A program made the translations under genes and the position numbers. A stretch of 64,000 bases of DNA from positions 203,539 to 267,538 of the forward strand of contig NZ_BMPB01000011.1 of the NCBI RefSeq assembly GCF_014647375.1. The letters run 5' to 3'. The DNA is from Parabacteroides faecis (GTDB taxonomy: Bacteria; Bacteroidota; Bacteroidia; Bacteroidales; Tannerellaceae). Shown in pieces: positions 54,451-64,000 of the stretch. Position 1 is the stretch's first letter, and every line of letters begins with the position of its first letter. The notes under the pieces are model-generated. The model was not told the DNA's origin, did no database searches, and saw only the letters and a list, made by a program, of their open reading frames with translations.

Positions 54451-56013
54451 CTATTGTTTAGTTGTTTTCCCCTTTTTTACTTTCCTGAGCCAGAATACAG
54501 GAATAAGGCAAAGTAACGTCACGATAAATGCAATATAGAAATCGTCATTGATGCCGCCTATATAGGCTTCCAGGTCGAGGCGTTCGAGTATCAGTTGTTC
54601 GGCAAGTGATTTGGCGGTTCCCTCCGTTGCCCCGGTTGTTTGCAAGGCAAAGGCACTTAGTTTGTTGATGGTCTGGTGGTATATTTCTCCCGTATAATTC
54701 AGTGCTTCGCTGTACCGTTGGGTGTGGTAACTGGTACGTTGCGTAAGTACATGGCTGAAAATAGCCACACCGAAACTACCACCCATCTGCCGGATGATGT
54801 TGGTAAGGCTAGAAGCCTGTGCCATCATGTCTATGCGGATATTGGCAAGCGAAAGTGTCAACAGAGGCGTGAAAAGTATTCCCATACCGATACCACGGAG
54901 ATACAGGCTCATCATGATATACCATTTCTCGGTCAGGAATGACAGGAAGATGTTGAGATAGAAACTCAAAGCCATCAGGATCAGTCCGCCTGCGATCAAT
55001 ATTTTAGGATTTATCTTTTGTCCCAGGGCGCCGGCGGTAGGGGAGCAGAAACCCTGAATGATCCCTACGGGAATGAAGAACATACCGGCCTGGAGGGCTG
55101 AATATCCCAGATTATTCTGCAAGTAAAGCGGAATCAGGAAGGTACTTCCGAACATACCTACCCCGAAGATGAACATCATCACATTTGCCAGGGTGAAATT
55201 CCTGTCTTTGAATATGCGCAGGTTGATCAGTGGATATTTTACAGTCAGCTCTATATAAATGAATAGAATGAACATAATGGCCGATATCCACATCGAACCT
55301 AATACGATAGGACTGTTCCAGCCCTGCGTATTGGTTGAAGAGTTGACTTCCGACAATCCGTACATGAATAAAGGCAGAAAGATACCGGAAGTGATGAATC
55401 CGGGAATATCAAAAGGCTGTACTGTCTCTGCTTTGTATTCTTTTTGTAAAACGACAGTGACGAATAAAGCTATTATCCCGACCGGCACATTTACATAAAA
55501 TATATAATTCCAGTTCAGGTTATCAACCAGATAACCACCGATAGAAGGGCCGAACGAAACGGATGCCGCAGATGCAATAGCCCAGAAGCCGAGTGCAGTG
55601 CCTCGTTGTTCCGGAGGGAATACATTACTGACAATAGCCATGCCGACCGGCATGATAGCTCCGCAGCCCAACCCTTCGATTACACGCCAGAAGATTAGTT
55701 CTTCGATAGAGGTAGAGTTCCCGCACATGAAAGAGCCGAAGGTAAAAACCAGTAGAGAAAGGAAATAAATGCGTTTATACCCGAACCGGTCGGATAGCCA
55801 TGCCGCAGCCGGAAGGATACTCGCAATGGCCAGCATATACCCTGTCAACACCCATTCGGCTGTATTGATACTGGCACCGAGTGTCCCCATGATGGCTGGC
55901 AGTCCGGTATTTACCACGGTCGAGTCCAGTACGGCCATAAAAGTCCCGATCATGATATTGCCTAATACCAGCCATTTGTAAGCTCCGCTATTTGTATTTT
56001 CGTCTTTCCCCAT
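54451..56013 (-). CDS. EmrB/QacA-family (DHA2) MFS multidrug transporter
   Basis: 520 residues, about 14 transmembrane helices. Seen: motif C-type GSFMCGNSTSIEELIFWRVI, the A motif WLSDRFGYKRIYF, MAVLDSTVVNTGLPAIMG (the DHA2 family D1 motif), and an HTxxH-free but long central periplasmic loop. Proton-driven export of drugs, bile salts or fatty acids, normally through a membrane-fusion protein. The start overlaps the stop of the emrA-like gene by one base, so the two form one export unit; an outer membrane channel is not encoded here. Confidence 0.9.
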   Translation of the reverse strand: MGKDENTNSGAYKWLVLGNIMIGTFMAVLDSTVVNTGLPAIMGTLGASINTAEWVLTGYMLAIASILPAAAWLSDRFGYKRIYFLSLLVFTFGSFMCGNSTSIEELIFWRVIEGLGCGAIMPVGMAIVSNVFPPEQRGTALGFWAIASAASVSFGPSIGGYLVDNLNWNYIFYVNVPVGIIALFVTVVLQKEYKAETVQPFDIPGFITSGIFLPLFMYGLSEVNSSTNTQGWNSPIVLGSMWISAIMFILFIYIELTVKYPLINLRIFKDRNFTLANVMMFIFGVGMFGSTFLIPLYLQNNLGYSALQAGMFFIPVGIIQGFCSPTAGALGQKINPKILIAGGLILMALSFYLNIFLSFLTEKWYIMMSLYLRGIGMGILFTPLLTLSLANIRIDMMAQASSLTNIIRQMGGSFGVAIFSHVLTQRTSYHTQRYSEALNYTGEIYHQTINKLSAFALQTTGATEGTAKSLAEQLILERLDLEAYIGGINDDFYIAFIVTLLCLIPVFWLRKVKKGKTTKQ

Positions 56014-57032
56014 TATTGTTCCTTGATGATCTTAACAGTTGCAGACATACCTGATACCAGTTTGGGCATTCCGGTCTTTTCTTTGCCTTTTTTTACGCTG
56101 TCGATGGATATTTTTAGAGGGATGCGTTGGGCTACTTTCGTATAATTCCCGGAAGCATTATTCGGAGGAATCAATGAAAACTCGGATGCTGTGTTCGTTC
56201 CGATATAGAATATTTTTCCGGTAAAGGTAAGTCCGGGATAAGCATCCAAGGTGAAATCGGCAGATTGTCCTAAACGAATCGTTTTGAATTTAGTTTCTTC
56301 CAGGTAAACGGCTACCCACAGGTCTTTCCCTTCATTAATGGTGAAAAGCGTTTGTCCGGGCTGGATCATATCGCCCGGCAATGACCATCGTTTCGCTATT
56401 ACACCATCTGTCGGAGCTATAATGCGGTAATAGCCTAGTGAAACACGGGTGGATTCAATAGCGGCATCAGCCGAGGCGATCGCTGCTTCACCGGATGCGA
56501 TCTGTGCACGTGATACCTTGATCTGGTCTTTGGCCATATCCACTTTGATGCCTGTACTTTTCCAACTGTCTTCCGCATCCTGGAATGTTTCCTGCGAAAC
56601 GGCGTTGGTGCTGTATAATTTTTTATCCCGTTGATAGTTTACTTCTGCTTGATGGTAAGCTATTTCAGCCAGTTGAAGGTTTTTGACAGCGGTGTTGAGG
56701 TTTTCTTTTTCCAGTTTCAGGTTAGCTATCATTTGTTCACGGCGGGCAACGGCTTCCTGTAACTCTGCGATAATGCTGCTGCTGTCGAGTTCGGCAAGGA
56801 TCATACCGGCTTTGACCGTATCGCCTTCCCATGCATATTGCCGGACCATTGGCCCCATGACCTGGGTAGCGACGCTTACCCGGTAACTGTCGAGGTTGGC
56901 ATCGTCGGTCGAAATATATTTACGATAGTTCCACCACCATAGAAAGGCAATAATGACGGCGATAACCAATATGACAATAAGCCATATCATACTTTTGCTG
57001 GGCGTTTTCTTAGAGGTACTTACACTATCCAT
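56013..57032 (-). CDS. EmrA/HlyD-family membrane fusion protein
   Basis: 339 residues: N-terminal transmembrane anchor (IWLIVILVIAVIIAFLWWW), first biotinyl-lipoyl half (VMGPMVRQYAWEGDTVKAGM), a helical hairpin (about residues 80-190, Ala/Gln-rich coiled coil), second lipoyl half (GYYRIIAPTDGVIAKRWSLP) and beta-barrel (VAVYLEETKFKTIRLGQSAD). Bridges the MFS pump to an outer membrane channel in the periplasm. First gene of the two-gene operon; 91 bases from the EamA transporter upstream. Confidence 0.9.
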   Translation of the reverse strand: MDSVSTSKKTPSKSMIWLIVILVIAVIIAFLWWWNYRKYISTDDANLDSYRVSVATQVMGPMVRQYAWEGDTVKAGMILAELDSSSIIAELQEAVARREQMIANLKLEKENLNTAVKNLQLAEIAYHQAEVNYQRDKKLYSTNAVSQETFQDAEDSWKSTGIKVDMAKDQIKVSRAQIASGEAAIASADAAIESTRVSLGYYRIIAPTDGVIAKRWSLPGDMIQPGQTLFTINEGKDLWVAVYLEETKFKTIRLGQSADFTLDAYPGLTFTGKIFYIGTNTASEFSLIPPNNASGNYTKVAQRIPLKISIDSVKKGKEKTGMPKLVSGMSATVKIIKEQ

Positions 57033-57123
57033 AGTTTTGACGTATATTTTACTGCTTAAAACAAATAAAATATATAAAGGTTCCGGTTATAAGAGTGATT
57101 AACAAGTTTGTGCGAAAGCTTTT

Positions 57124-58044
57124 TTAGCGATTCTCCTTTTCCAGGTCGGCCCGGCTTTTACTTTGAGTCACTAAATAAACCCCAACAAAAACAAGGACTG
57201 CCGACAATGCTTTTTGGAAGGAGAAAGTATCTTGTCCCACCATAACGGTAATCAGCGAAGCAATGATTGGCTGTACATAATTATACATACTGACTGTTGT
57301 GGGGCGAATACGTTTCAAAGACATCGGGATCAGCAGGTAAGGAATAAATGTAGCACCTATCAGGACGAAACTGATGGCTCCGATCTCTTTCATGTCGAAT
57401 ACTTCCCGTTGGAAGGCGGGTGTCTCAAGCACATGCTGGTACGTGAATGGCAACAATACGAGCGTGGAAAAAAGAAACATCCACTTCATCATTGTCACGG
57501 CCGAATAGCGTAAACTCAAAGGTTTGGATAAAACCAGATAGATCGAATAAATAACCGCACTGGTTGTGATCATCAGGTTTCCGGTAAGGCCACTGGCCTG
57601 TCCGGGGCTATGCGTGGATGCTAATATTAAGGAAACGCCTCCGCAACATCCTAATAATACACCGAATGCTTTCATCTTTGTGATCGGCTCTTTCAGGATA
57701 ACGGCAGCCAGCAGCATGACGAAGATAGGGACAGCCGTCGCAATGATGGACGCATCGACCGGTGATGTCCGGTTGAGTCCGACGATAAATAATCCCTGAT
57801 TGAAACCTACGCCACAAAGGGCACAGATAAAGAGCATGCCGAGGTCTTTCATTGTAACCTTTTCCCGTTTAGTAAACAACGAGGCAATCCAAAAGAGCAG
57901 GCAGGCGGACCCCATTCGCATAATGGTAAGTGCCTCGGGTTGCACATGAGCCGGTAACAGATATTTGGAAATGGGCATATTGATAGCGAACATTATATTT
58001 GCTATCAGAATCAATATATGGCCCTTTAGTTTTTCTGAGTTCAT
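57124..58044 (-). CDS. EamA/DMT-family transporter
   Basis: 306 residues, ten transmembrane helices as two EamA repeats (first: GHILILIANIMFAINMPISK to VILKEPITKMKAFGVLLGCC; second: LTGNLMITTSAVIYSIYLVL to TFSFQKALSAVLVFVGVYLV). Family members export amino acids, purines or other metabolites; substrate unknown. On the minus strand, divergent from cutC with 139 bases between. A TAnnTTTG element lies 23 bases upstream of its start. Confidence 0.87.
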   Translation of the reverse strand: MNSEKLKGHILILIANIMFAINMPISKYLLPAHVQPEALTIMRMGSACLLFWIASLFTKREKVTMKDLGMLFICALCGVGFNQGLFIVGLNRTSPVDASIIATAVPIFVMLLAAVILKEPITKMKAFGVLLGCCGGVSLILASTHSPGQASGLTGNLMITTSAVIYSIYLVLSKPLSLRYSAVTMMKWMFLFSTLVLLPFTYQHVLETPAFQREVFDMKEIGAISFVLIGATFIPYLLIPMSLKRIRPTTVSMYNYVQPIIASLITVMVGQDTFSFQKALSAVLVFVGVYLVTQSKSRADLEKENR

Positions 58045-58066
58045 CGTCTTGCTGCTTTACTGAACG

Positions 58067-58074
58067 CAAATGTA
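58067..58074 (-). promoter_or_regulatory. -7 promoter element of the EamA transporter gene
   Basis: CAAATGTA reads TACATTTG on the minus strand, matching TAnnTTTG, 23 bases upstream of the start. Confidence 0.5.
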
Positions 58075-58140
58075 ATCATAATACTTACATAACTGACTTA
58101 TGTCTGCATGAATTGTAAATCGGGATTCAAATATAATCCT

Positions 58141-58148
58141 TATCTTTG
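58141..58148 (+). promoter_or_regulatory. -7 promoter element of cutC
   Basis: TATCTTTG matches TAnnTTTG, 36 bases before the cutC ATG; the -33 TTG candidate is a few bases too distant. Confidence 0.55.
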
Positions 58149-58183
58149 TGTTTGAAAAAGAACAAACATAATTAAAGATATAT

Positions 58184-58921
58184 ATGAAACCAACCCGTAT
58201 CATTGAGATCTGTGCCAATTCAGCTCAAAGTTGTGTGGAAGCCGAAGCAGGAGGCGCTAAACGTGTGGAACTATGTGCCGGTATTCCTGAAGGAGGTACG
58301 ACTCCCAGCTATGGCGAGATCAAGACAGCTCAGGCATTAACCTCTTCTATTGATATAAATGTCATTATCCGGCCGCGTGGTGGTGATTTTCTGTATACTC
58401 CGGCTGAGATAGATGCTATGTTGCTGGATATTGAATTGTGTAAACAGCTGAAAGTTCATGGAGTTGTTTTCGGATGCCTGACAAAAGAAGGAGACATTGA
58501 TGTCCCTCTGATGCGGAGATTGATAGAGGCTGCCAAACCGTTGTCGGTAACTTGTCACCGGGCCTTTGATGTGTGCCGTGATCCGTTCGCTGCACTGGAG
58601 CAACTGATAGAGTTAGGTTGCGACCGTATCCTGACTTCCGGCCAACAGTCGGATGCTGTAAAGGGCATTCCTCTGATCGCCGAACTGGTAAAACGTGCCG
58701 ACGGACGTATCATCGTCATGCCGGGTTGCGGCGTACGGGAAAATAATATCGCACAGATAGAAGCGGAAACGGGAGCGAAAGAGTTCCATACTTCTGCCCG
58801 CAGCATCGTTTACAGCCGGATGGAATACCGGAATGAGAACGTTCCGATGGGAAGCAGCATTGTTTCTTCGGAATTTGAAACAGTGGAGACGGATCGTAAA
58901 AAAGTGGCAGCTTACCTGTAA
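58184..58921 (+). CDS. cutC: Copper homeostasis protein CutC
   Basis: 245-residue TIM-barrel protein of the CutC family. Seen: IEICANSAQSCVEAEAGGAK, RVELCAGIPEGGTTPSYGEI, VIIRPRGGDFLY, GVVFGCLTKEGDID, PLSVTCHRAFDVC and GAKEFHTSAR, the conserved barrel-mouth motifs. Linked to copper tolerance in E. coli, but the biochemical activity is uncertain. Full length. Followed 6 bases later by the DUF5916 gene, likely the same transcript though functionally unrelated. Confidence 0.93.
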   Translation: MKPTRIIEICANSAQSCVEAEAGGAKRVELCAGIPEGGTTPSYGEIKTAQALTSSIDINVIIRPRGGDFLYTPAEIDAMLLDIELCKQLKVHGVVFGCLTKEGDIDVPLMRRLIEAAKPLSVTCHRAFDVCRDPFAALEQLIELGCDRILTSGQQSDAVKGIPLIAELVKRADGRIIVMPGCGVRENNIAQIEAETGAKEFHTSARSIVYSRMEYRNENVPMGSSIVSSEFETVETDRKKVAAYL

Positions 58922-58927
58922 TAGAAA

Positions 58928-61591
58928 ATGAAATACCGATTGTCCTTTGTTGCCTTTTTATTGTTTACCAGTGCTTTTTGTAAGGCACAACAGGATTCTA
59001 TTGTCCCCTTTGACAAAGCCTACAAGCGGGTTTATAATATAACAAAGGTAACAGGAGCAAAGCCGGTTATGGATGGGCGCCTGGATGAAGATTTCTGGAT
59101 GAAGCAGGGAGAATGGTCTGACCGTTTCGTCCAGATTATCCCTTATGAACGGAAGATACCGGCTTCTCCCACCCGGGTAAAGCTGTTTTATGATAATAAA
59201 TACATCTATGTCGGAGTCTATTGTAAAGATAGCCATCCGGAAAAGATGATCCGCTTTATTGGCAACCGCGACGATAATAGCATGGGAGACCTTATCAGTG
59301 TGGCCTTCGATACGTATCATGATTACCGGGCGGCTCCGGAATTCAACATCAATCTGGGAGGAAACAAGACTGACCTGGTCGTTACCGATAAGCTGAATGT
59401 CAATCTGAGCTGGAATGCCGTATGGGAAGGAAAGACCCATATCGATATGGCCGACTCCAGCTGGACGGCAGAGTTGCGTATCCCGTTCAGCCAGTTGCGT
59501 TATAACCAGCTTTCGGACGATGGGATATGGGGACTTCATGTCCGTCGCATTATCCGCCGGAACAATGAGGTACAGAACTGGAGTATGATCCCTTTGAAGA
59601 ATAACGGTCATGTCTTTTCTTTCGGGGAAATGCACGGAATGACCGATCTGCCGAAACCGCGCGGAATAGAATTTCTTCCTTATGTAATGGGCAAATACCG
59701 GAATGAACCGAAGATACCCGGCAGTCCTTATCAGAAAGGACATAGCTGGGGAGGTAATATCGGGTTGGATGCCAAATTCGCTCTTTCCGATTTTACGTTG
59801 GACCTGACTGTCAATCCAGATTACGGACAGGTGGAACTGGACCCTTCGGTGATGAACCTGACTGCTTATGAAACCTTTTATGACGAAAAACGTCCTTTCT
59901 TCCTGGAAGGAAAACATATCCTGGATTTTGCCAACGGTAGTGACATGATGTTCTACACCCGCCGTATCGGTGCTGCGCCGTCTTATACTCCGTTGGGTAT
60001 TGATAATATAAATAGTTTCGCCGACAGTAAAGACAATGTACCGATCATTGGTGCTTTGAAACTGACGGGAACGAACAGGCACGGTGTGACCCTGGGAGTC
60101 GTGCAGAGTGTAACAGCCCGGTCTTCCGCCAAAGTAACCCGTAGCGGGATGGAGGACGTCGAAGTTGTGGAACCCCTGACCAATTATACGGTGGCACGTG
60201 TCCAGAAAAACTGGAAAGGAAACAGTTTGCTGGGAGGAATGCTTACCTCTGTCAACCGTGCACTCGACCAGCCTTACCTGGAAGATTTTATGGTGCGTAA
60301 TGCGTTTACGGCCGGAGTTGATTTTACGCAGTATTTCAATAACCGCCTTTATTATATAGATGTAAAAGGAATGTTCAGTTCTTTGAACGGCAGCAAGGAG
60401 GCGATAACCGTTCTGCAAACGAACCCGGTTCATTATTATCAGCGGGAGTCTGCTGCCGGTTATTTAGGCGTGGACCCGGAGCGTCGCTCTTTGAACGGGA
60501 CCGGCGGTTATGTGAAGGCCGGACGTAAAGGGAATGCCAAGTGGGCTTTTTCCGAAACATTCAGCTGGTCGTCTCCCGGCTTCGACCTGAACGATATGGG
60601 ATATATGAAGGAGACGGACAACCGGACGAACGAGACGGAAGTGGCTTACCGTCAAACGGATATCTGGAAGCATTTCCGGTATAATGCGTTTACGTTGACT
60701 CAGAAGAACCAATGGAATTATGGCGGAACACCTTTCAGTAACGATGCGGCCCTTCGTTGGCAAAGCATGACGATGAACCGTTATGAGATGGATATGAAAG
60801 AAACATTTGTCTGGAACCGTCTGGACAGCCGTATGCTTCGTGGTGGTCCCGACATGCGCCTGAATCCTTATTTCCAGACTTCGCTTAAAGTGAATACGGA
60901 CAAAGCCCAACGGATGATGTTTATGTTGAAATATGAAGGAAATCATAACCTGGACGGCTATAACCGTTTTAATACGCTGTCGCCTAGCCTTACCTTCCGT
61001 TTAGGCAACCATGTTTATTTATCGGGACAGGTAGATTATGCCTGGAATACGGACAATATGCAGTATGTCGGCACATTGAAATCGTCGGCTGCCTCATCTG
61101 CTCAGGATGATCCATCACTGATCTACCTGATGGGGCATATGGATCAGAAAACATACGGGGTAACGATGAGGTTGCAGGTGAACGTGACACCGGATATCTC
61201 TATCCAGTTCTACGGTTCCCCGTTTACTTCTACGGCGAAGTTCAGTGATTTTAAAGAGGCTGCCGATACGAAGTCTCATACTTATGACGAGCGTTTCCAT
61301 ATCTTTTCCGGAGATGAACTCAACTATGCTGACGGAACTTATCATATCAAGAGCGAAGGTCGTGAAGCCTCCTTTAAGAATCCGGATTTCAGCTTTAACG
61401 AGTTCCGCTCCAACCTGGTGGCACGTTGGGAATATTTGCCGGGTTCTACCTTGTATTTTGTCTGGGAGCACCGCATGTCCAACCAGGAAAGCCGGAAGAT
61501 AGATGGCTGGGGTAGTAACCTGGACCGTATGTTCGGACTTCCGGCAACCAATACTTTTATGCTGAAGATGAATTACTGGTTCAATTTGTAA
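58928..61591 (+). CDS. DUF5916 outer membrane protein with N-terminal CBM9-like domain
   Basis: 887 residues with a signal peptide (VAFLLFTSAFCKAQ). Residues about 40-210 form a CBM9-like beta domain (TGAKPVMDGRLDEDFWMKQG, VKLFYDNKYIYVGVYCKD, WTAELRIPFSQLRYNQ); the rest is a DUF5916 beta-barrel (LDLTVNPDYGQVELDPSVMN, FYDEKRPFFLEGKHILDF) ending in an aromatic strand (MLKMNYWFNL) suited for outer membrane insertion. Function unknown; the family is widespread in Bacteroidetes. Not in a PUL here. Long antisense ORFs over this gene are artefacts of its base composition. Confidence 0.87.
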   Translation: MKYRLSFVAFLLFTSAFCKAQQDSIVPFDKAYKRVYNITKVTGAKPVMDGRLDEDFWMKQGEWSDRFVQIIPYERKIPASPTRVKLFYDNKYIYVGVYCKDSHPEKMIRFIGNRDDNSMGDLISVAFDTYHDYRAAPEFNINLGGNKTDLVVTDKLNVNLSWNAVWEGKTHIDMADSSWTAELRIPFSQLRYNQLSDDGIWGLHVRRIIRRNNEVQNWSMIPLKNNGHVFSFGEMHGMTDLPKPRGIEFLPYVMGKYRNEPKIPGSPYQKGHSWGGNIGLDAKFALSDFTLDLTVNPDYGQVELDPSVMNLTAYETFYDEKRPFFLEGKHILDFANGSDMMFYTRRIGAAPSYTPLGIDNINSFADSKDNVPIIGALKLTGTNRHGVTLGVVQSVTARSSAKVTRSGMEDVEVVEPLTNYTVARVQKNWKGNSLLGGMLTSVNRALDQPYLEDFMVRNAFTAGVDFTQYFNNRLYYIDVKGMFSSLNGSKEAITVLQTNPVHYYQRESAAGYLGVDPERRSLNGTGGYVKAGRKGNAKWAFSETFSWSSPGFDLNDMGYMKETDNRTNETEVAYRQTDIWKHFRYNAFTLTQKNQWNYGGTPFSNDAALRWQSMTMNRYEMDMKETFVWNRLDSRMLRGGPDMRLNPYFQTSLKVNTDKAQRMMFMLKYEGNHNLDGYNRFNTLSPSLTFRLGNHVYLSGQVDYAWNTDNMQYVGTLKSSAASSAQDDPSLIYLMGHMDQKTYGVTMRLQVNVTPDISIQFYGSPFTSTAKFSDFKEAADTKSHTYDERFHIFSGDELNYADGTYHIKSEGREASFKNPDFSFNEFRSNLVARWEYLPGSTLYFVWEHRMSNQESRKIDGWGSNLDRMFGLPATNTFMLKMNYWFNL

Positions 61592-61655
61592 CTGGATTAC
61601 TTCAGCTATACAGATTAAATAGTATCTTTACAAAAACAAAATAAAATAAAGCATC

Positions 61656-61859
61656 ATGGAAGAAGCACCAAGAAGACTTTATCGTTCGAATAACGGAATG
61701 ATTGCCGGAGTTTGCGGCGGCATAGCCGATTACTTTGGCTGGGATCCGACACTGGTACGCGTCGGTTATATCCTGTTGAGTATATTTACTGTGTTTTCCG
61801 GGGTAATAGCTTATTTGATACTCTGGATAGTTATACCTAAAAAAGGACTATACGAATAA
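61656..61859 (+). CDS. Small PspC-domain membrane protein
   Basis: 67 residues, a single PspC domain: [37 protein letters not shown], then [19 protein letters not shown], a membrane helix and KKG tail. PspC-type proteins take part in phage-shock or membrane-stress responses; the stand-alone small form is common in Bacteroidetes. Stop and uvrB start overlap by one base (TAATG), so it is coupled to uvrB. Confidence 0.88.
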   Translation: MEEAPRRLYRSNNGMIAGVCGGIADYFGWDPTLVRVGYILLSIFTVFSGVIAYLILWIVIPKKGLYE

Positions 61860-63883
61860 TGAATTTCGAGTTATCTTCACCATTCAGCCCGACGGGGGAT
61901 CAGCCGGAAGCAATAGCGGCTCTTTCGGAGGGCATTCAGAGTGGTGTGCCTTTCCAGACGCTCCTCGGAGTAACAGGTTCGGGAAAGACATTTACTATTG
62001 CCAATGTGATCAAGGAGGTGCAGAAACCGACCCTGATCCTAAGTCATAACAAAACACTTGCTGCGCAGCTGTATAGCGAGTTCAAAGCCTTTTTCCCGAA
62101 TAACGCCGTAGAGTATTTCGTTTCCTATTACGATTATTACCAGCCGGAGGCTTACCTGCCTTCTACGGATACTTATATCGAGAAGGATTTGCAGATCAAC
62201 GAAGAGATAGACAAACTGCGTCTCCGTACCACAGCTTCCTTATTGTCGGGACGGAAAGATGTGATCGTTGTTTCTTCCGTATCCTGTTTGTACGGTATGG
62301 CGGACCCGACAGCCTTTGCCGAGAAGGTGACGCATCTGGAAAAAGGTATGCAGATCGACCGCGATAAACTGTTGCGCCGGTTTGTAGATGCCTTATATGT
62401 GAACAACAAGCTGGAGTTTAACAGTGGTTGTTTCCGTGTGAACGGCGATACGGTCGATATTTTCCCCGCCATCGAGTCATTCGACGGCGTAGCTTACCGT
62501 ATTGAATTCTGGGGAGACGAAATCGACCGTTTGTCTTCTTTCGACCCGAAGACAGGGCAGGAGATAGATGAGCAGGATGAGCTGAATATCTATCCGACAA
62601 ACCTGTTCGTGACTACACAGGAACGTATCAATGCGGCGATCGGCCAGATCGATGTCGATCTCGGTACACAGGTGAATTTCCTGAAAGAGATCGGCAAGCA
62701 CTATGAAGCGAAACGTCTATACGAACGTGTCACTTTCGACCTGGAGATGATCCGCGAGCTGGGACATTGTTCGGGCATCGAGAACTATTCCCGTTATTTC
62801 GACGGGCGTATGGCCGGTGAGCGTCCTTATTGCCTGCTCGATTATTTCCCGAAAGATTTTATGTTGGTGATTGATGAAAGCCATGTGACGATACCCCAGA
62901 TACGAGCCATGTACGGAGGGGATTATTCCCGTAAGAAGAACCTGGTGGAATATGGTTTCCGCCTGCCTGCGGCGATGGATAACCGTCCGCTGATGTTTGA
63001 TGAGTTCGAGTCGCTTACTCCGCTGGCTATTTATGTCAGTGCGACGCCAGCCGATTATGAGTTGGAGAAGAGTGAGGGAATCGTTGTCGACCAGGTGATC
63101 CGTCCGACCGGACTGCTCGATCCGGTCATTGAAGTTCGTCCGACATTGAACCAGATCGACGACCTGATGGAAGAGATAACCCTGCGTTCGGCCAAAGATG
63201 AACGTGTCCTGGTAACGACCCTGACCAAACGTATGGCGGAAGAACTGACTGCTTATCTGACCCGGATGGGAATACGTTGTAATTATATCCATAGCGATGT
63301 AGATACATTGGAACGTATTCAGATCATGGACGATTTGCGGAAAGGTTTGTTCGATGTGCTGATCGGGGTGAACTTGCTTCGTGAGGGACTGGACTTGCCG
63401 GAAGTTTCTTTAGTCGCTATTTTGGATGCGGATAAAGAAGGTTTCCTTCGTTCCCACCGCTCCCTGACGCAGACAGCCGGACGTGCTGCCCGTAATGTGA
63501 ACGGAAAAGTAATTTTCTATGCAGATAAGATCACGGCCAGCATGCAACTGACAATGGATGAGACAACCCGCCGCCGGGAGAAACAGCTTGCCTATAACGA
63601 AAAGCATGGGATTACCCCGAGGCAGGTTATTAAGACGAGTGTATCTCTTCTGGGTGAGAAACAGCAACCGGCCACAGCAGAACTGTATGCTTATGTCGAA
63701 CCGGAACCAAGCCTGGTTGCCGATCCGGTGGTTAAGTATATGAACCGTCCGCAACTTGAAAAAGCAATCGAACGAACGAAGAAGCAAATGACGGAGGCTG
63801 CCAAGAAGCTTGACTTTATCGAGGCCGCCCAGTTCAGGGATGAATTGATTAAGTTGGAGGAGTTACTGAAAACAAAGGTATAA
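61859..63883 (+). CDS. uvrB: UvrABC excision nuclease subunit B
   Basis: 674 residues, full family length. DNA-damage verification helicase-like subunit of nucleotide excision repair. Seen: Walker [16 protein letters not shown], the beta-hairpin region [20 protein letters not shown], Walker [13 protein letters not shown], helicase motifs ([52 protein letters not shown]) and the C-terminal UVR domain ([20 protein letters not shown]) that binds UvrC. Coupled to the PspC gene. Nothing odd. Confidence 0.97.
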   Translation: MNFELSSPFSPTGDQPEAIAALSEGIQSGVPFQTLLGVTGSGKTFTIANVIKEVQKPTLILSHNKTLAAQLYSEFKAFFPNNAVEYFVSYYDYYQPEAYLPSTDTYIEKDLQINEEIDKLRLRTTASLLSGRKDVIVVSSVSCLYGMADPTAFAEKVTHLEKGMQIDRDKLLRRFVDALYVNNKLEFNSGCFRVNGDTVDIFPAIESFDGVAYRIEFWGDEIDRLSSFDPKTGQEIDEQDELNIYPTNLFVTTQERINAAIGQIDVDLGTQVNFLKEIGKHYEAKRLYERVTFDLEMIRELGHCSGIENYSRYFDGRMAGERPYCLLDYFPKDFMLVIDESHVTIPQIRAMYGGDYSRKKNLVEYGFRLPAAMDNRPLMFDEFESLTPLAIYVSATPADYELEKSEGIVVDQVIRPTGLLDPVIEVRPTLNQIDDLMEEITLRSAKDERVLVTTLTKRMAEELTAYLTRMGIRCNYIHSDVDTLERIQIMDDLRKGLFDVLIGVNLLREGLDLPEVSLVAILDADKEGFLRSHRSLTQTAGRAARNVNGKVIFYADKITASMQLTMDETTRRREKQLAYNEKHGITPRQVIKTSVSLLGEKQQPATAELYAYVEPEPSLVADPVVKYMNRPQLEKAIERTKKQMTEAAKKLDFIEAAQFRDELIKLEELLKTKV

Positions 63884-64000
63884 AGGGGAAATCTCCTCTT
63901 ATGGATGGGGAAAATGATGAGAATATGAGTCAATATATAGAAATAATTGAACCTATCTGAGCATAAGTCTCAGTCATCAATAAGACATACTTAGTTACAG
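63884..64000. other. Window tail after uvrB
   Basis: 117 bases without a recognisable gene; no clear terminator was identified. Confidence 0.4.

Noticed and set aside
58958-60433. 491-codon open frame on the minus strand over the DUF5916 gene
   Set aside because: It lies wholly antisense to a well-supported outer membrane protein gene, has no signal, motif or domain, and reflects codon bias.
1-64000. CRISPR arrays, tRNA/rRNA genes, transposases or integrases
   Set aside because: None recognised on either strand when reading through the window; a dedicated search could still find a tRNA missed by eye.

Overview
The window is bacterial and almost certainly from the order Bacteroidales, most likely Parabacteroides or a close relative. 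Evidence: two SusC/SusD polysaccharide- or nutrient-utilisation loci (PULs), an ECF sigma/FecR pair feeding a SusC with a signalling domain, a GldB-like lipoprotein, many SPII lipoproteins, promoters of the TAnnTTTG type, near absence of Shine-Dalgarno sequences, and a thrA/phosphoglycerate-mutase-like/thrC threonine operon. Species assignment is inference. No rRNA, tRNA, CRISPR array or insertion sequence was recognised.

Layout. 1-2.9 kb: 3' nine tenths of carB. 2.9-3.6 kb: a PIN-toxin/antitoxin pair on the minus strand. 3.9-6.7 kb: lutABC lactate-utilisation operon. 6.9-8.9 kb: Crp-family regulator, cupin and a Tat-exported aldo/keto reductase. 9.0-12.1 kb (minus): an AT-rich, partly decayed exported-peptide type cluster (signal peptidase C-terminal remnant, a hypothetical, thioredoxin-like protein, 6-bladed beta-propeller lipoprotein, peptide tail remnant, N-terminal remnant of a large membrane protein). 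12.4-14.3 kb: ABC-F ATPase behind a promoter, a five-codon leader peptide and a terminator, which look like ribosome-mediated attenuation. 14.3-16.8 kb: GldB-like lipoprotein and a MATE exporter.

16.8-25.2 kb: PUL 1 (SusC without STN domain, SusD, two surface lipoproteins with discoidin-like ends). It has no enzyme and no regulator upstream, but its 5' region carries a perfect 18-bp inverted repeat around 230 bp, the architecture of an invertible promoter. 25.2-32.3 kb: a very AT-rich island with a short HTH protein, an unknown lipoprotein, broken small Cys-rich ORFs, two paralogous small proteins, an O-antigen-ligase/TPR membrane protein and a transglutaminase-fold lipoprotein.

32.3-33.4 kb: holB. 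33.5-48.6 kb: PUL 2, with ECF sigma factor, FecR anti-sigma, STN-SusC and SusD, then four tandem GH99/WbsX-like enzymes and one GH106-like enzyme whose frame is broken at a seven-G run. The sigma/FecR/STN set implies substrate-triggered trans-envelope induction. 49-54 kb: threonine operon thrA, apgM-type enzyme, thrC (minus), with heptamer arrays forming a large inverted repeat in the thrA leader. 54.4-58 kb: EmrB/EmrA-type efflux pair and an EamA transporter (minus). 58.2-63.9 kb: cutC, a DUF5916 outer-membrane protein, a PspC-domain protein and uvrB.
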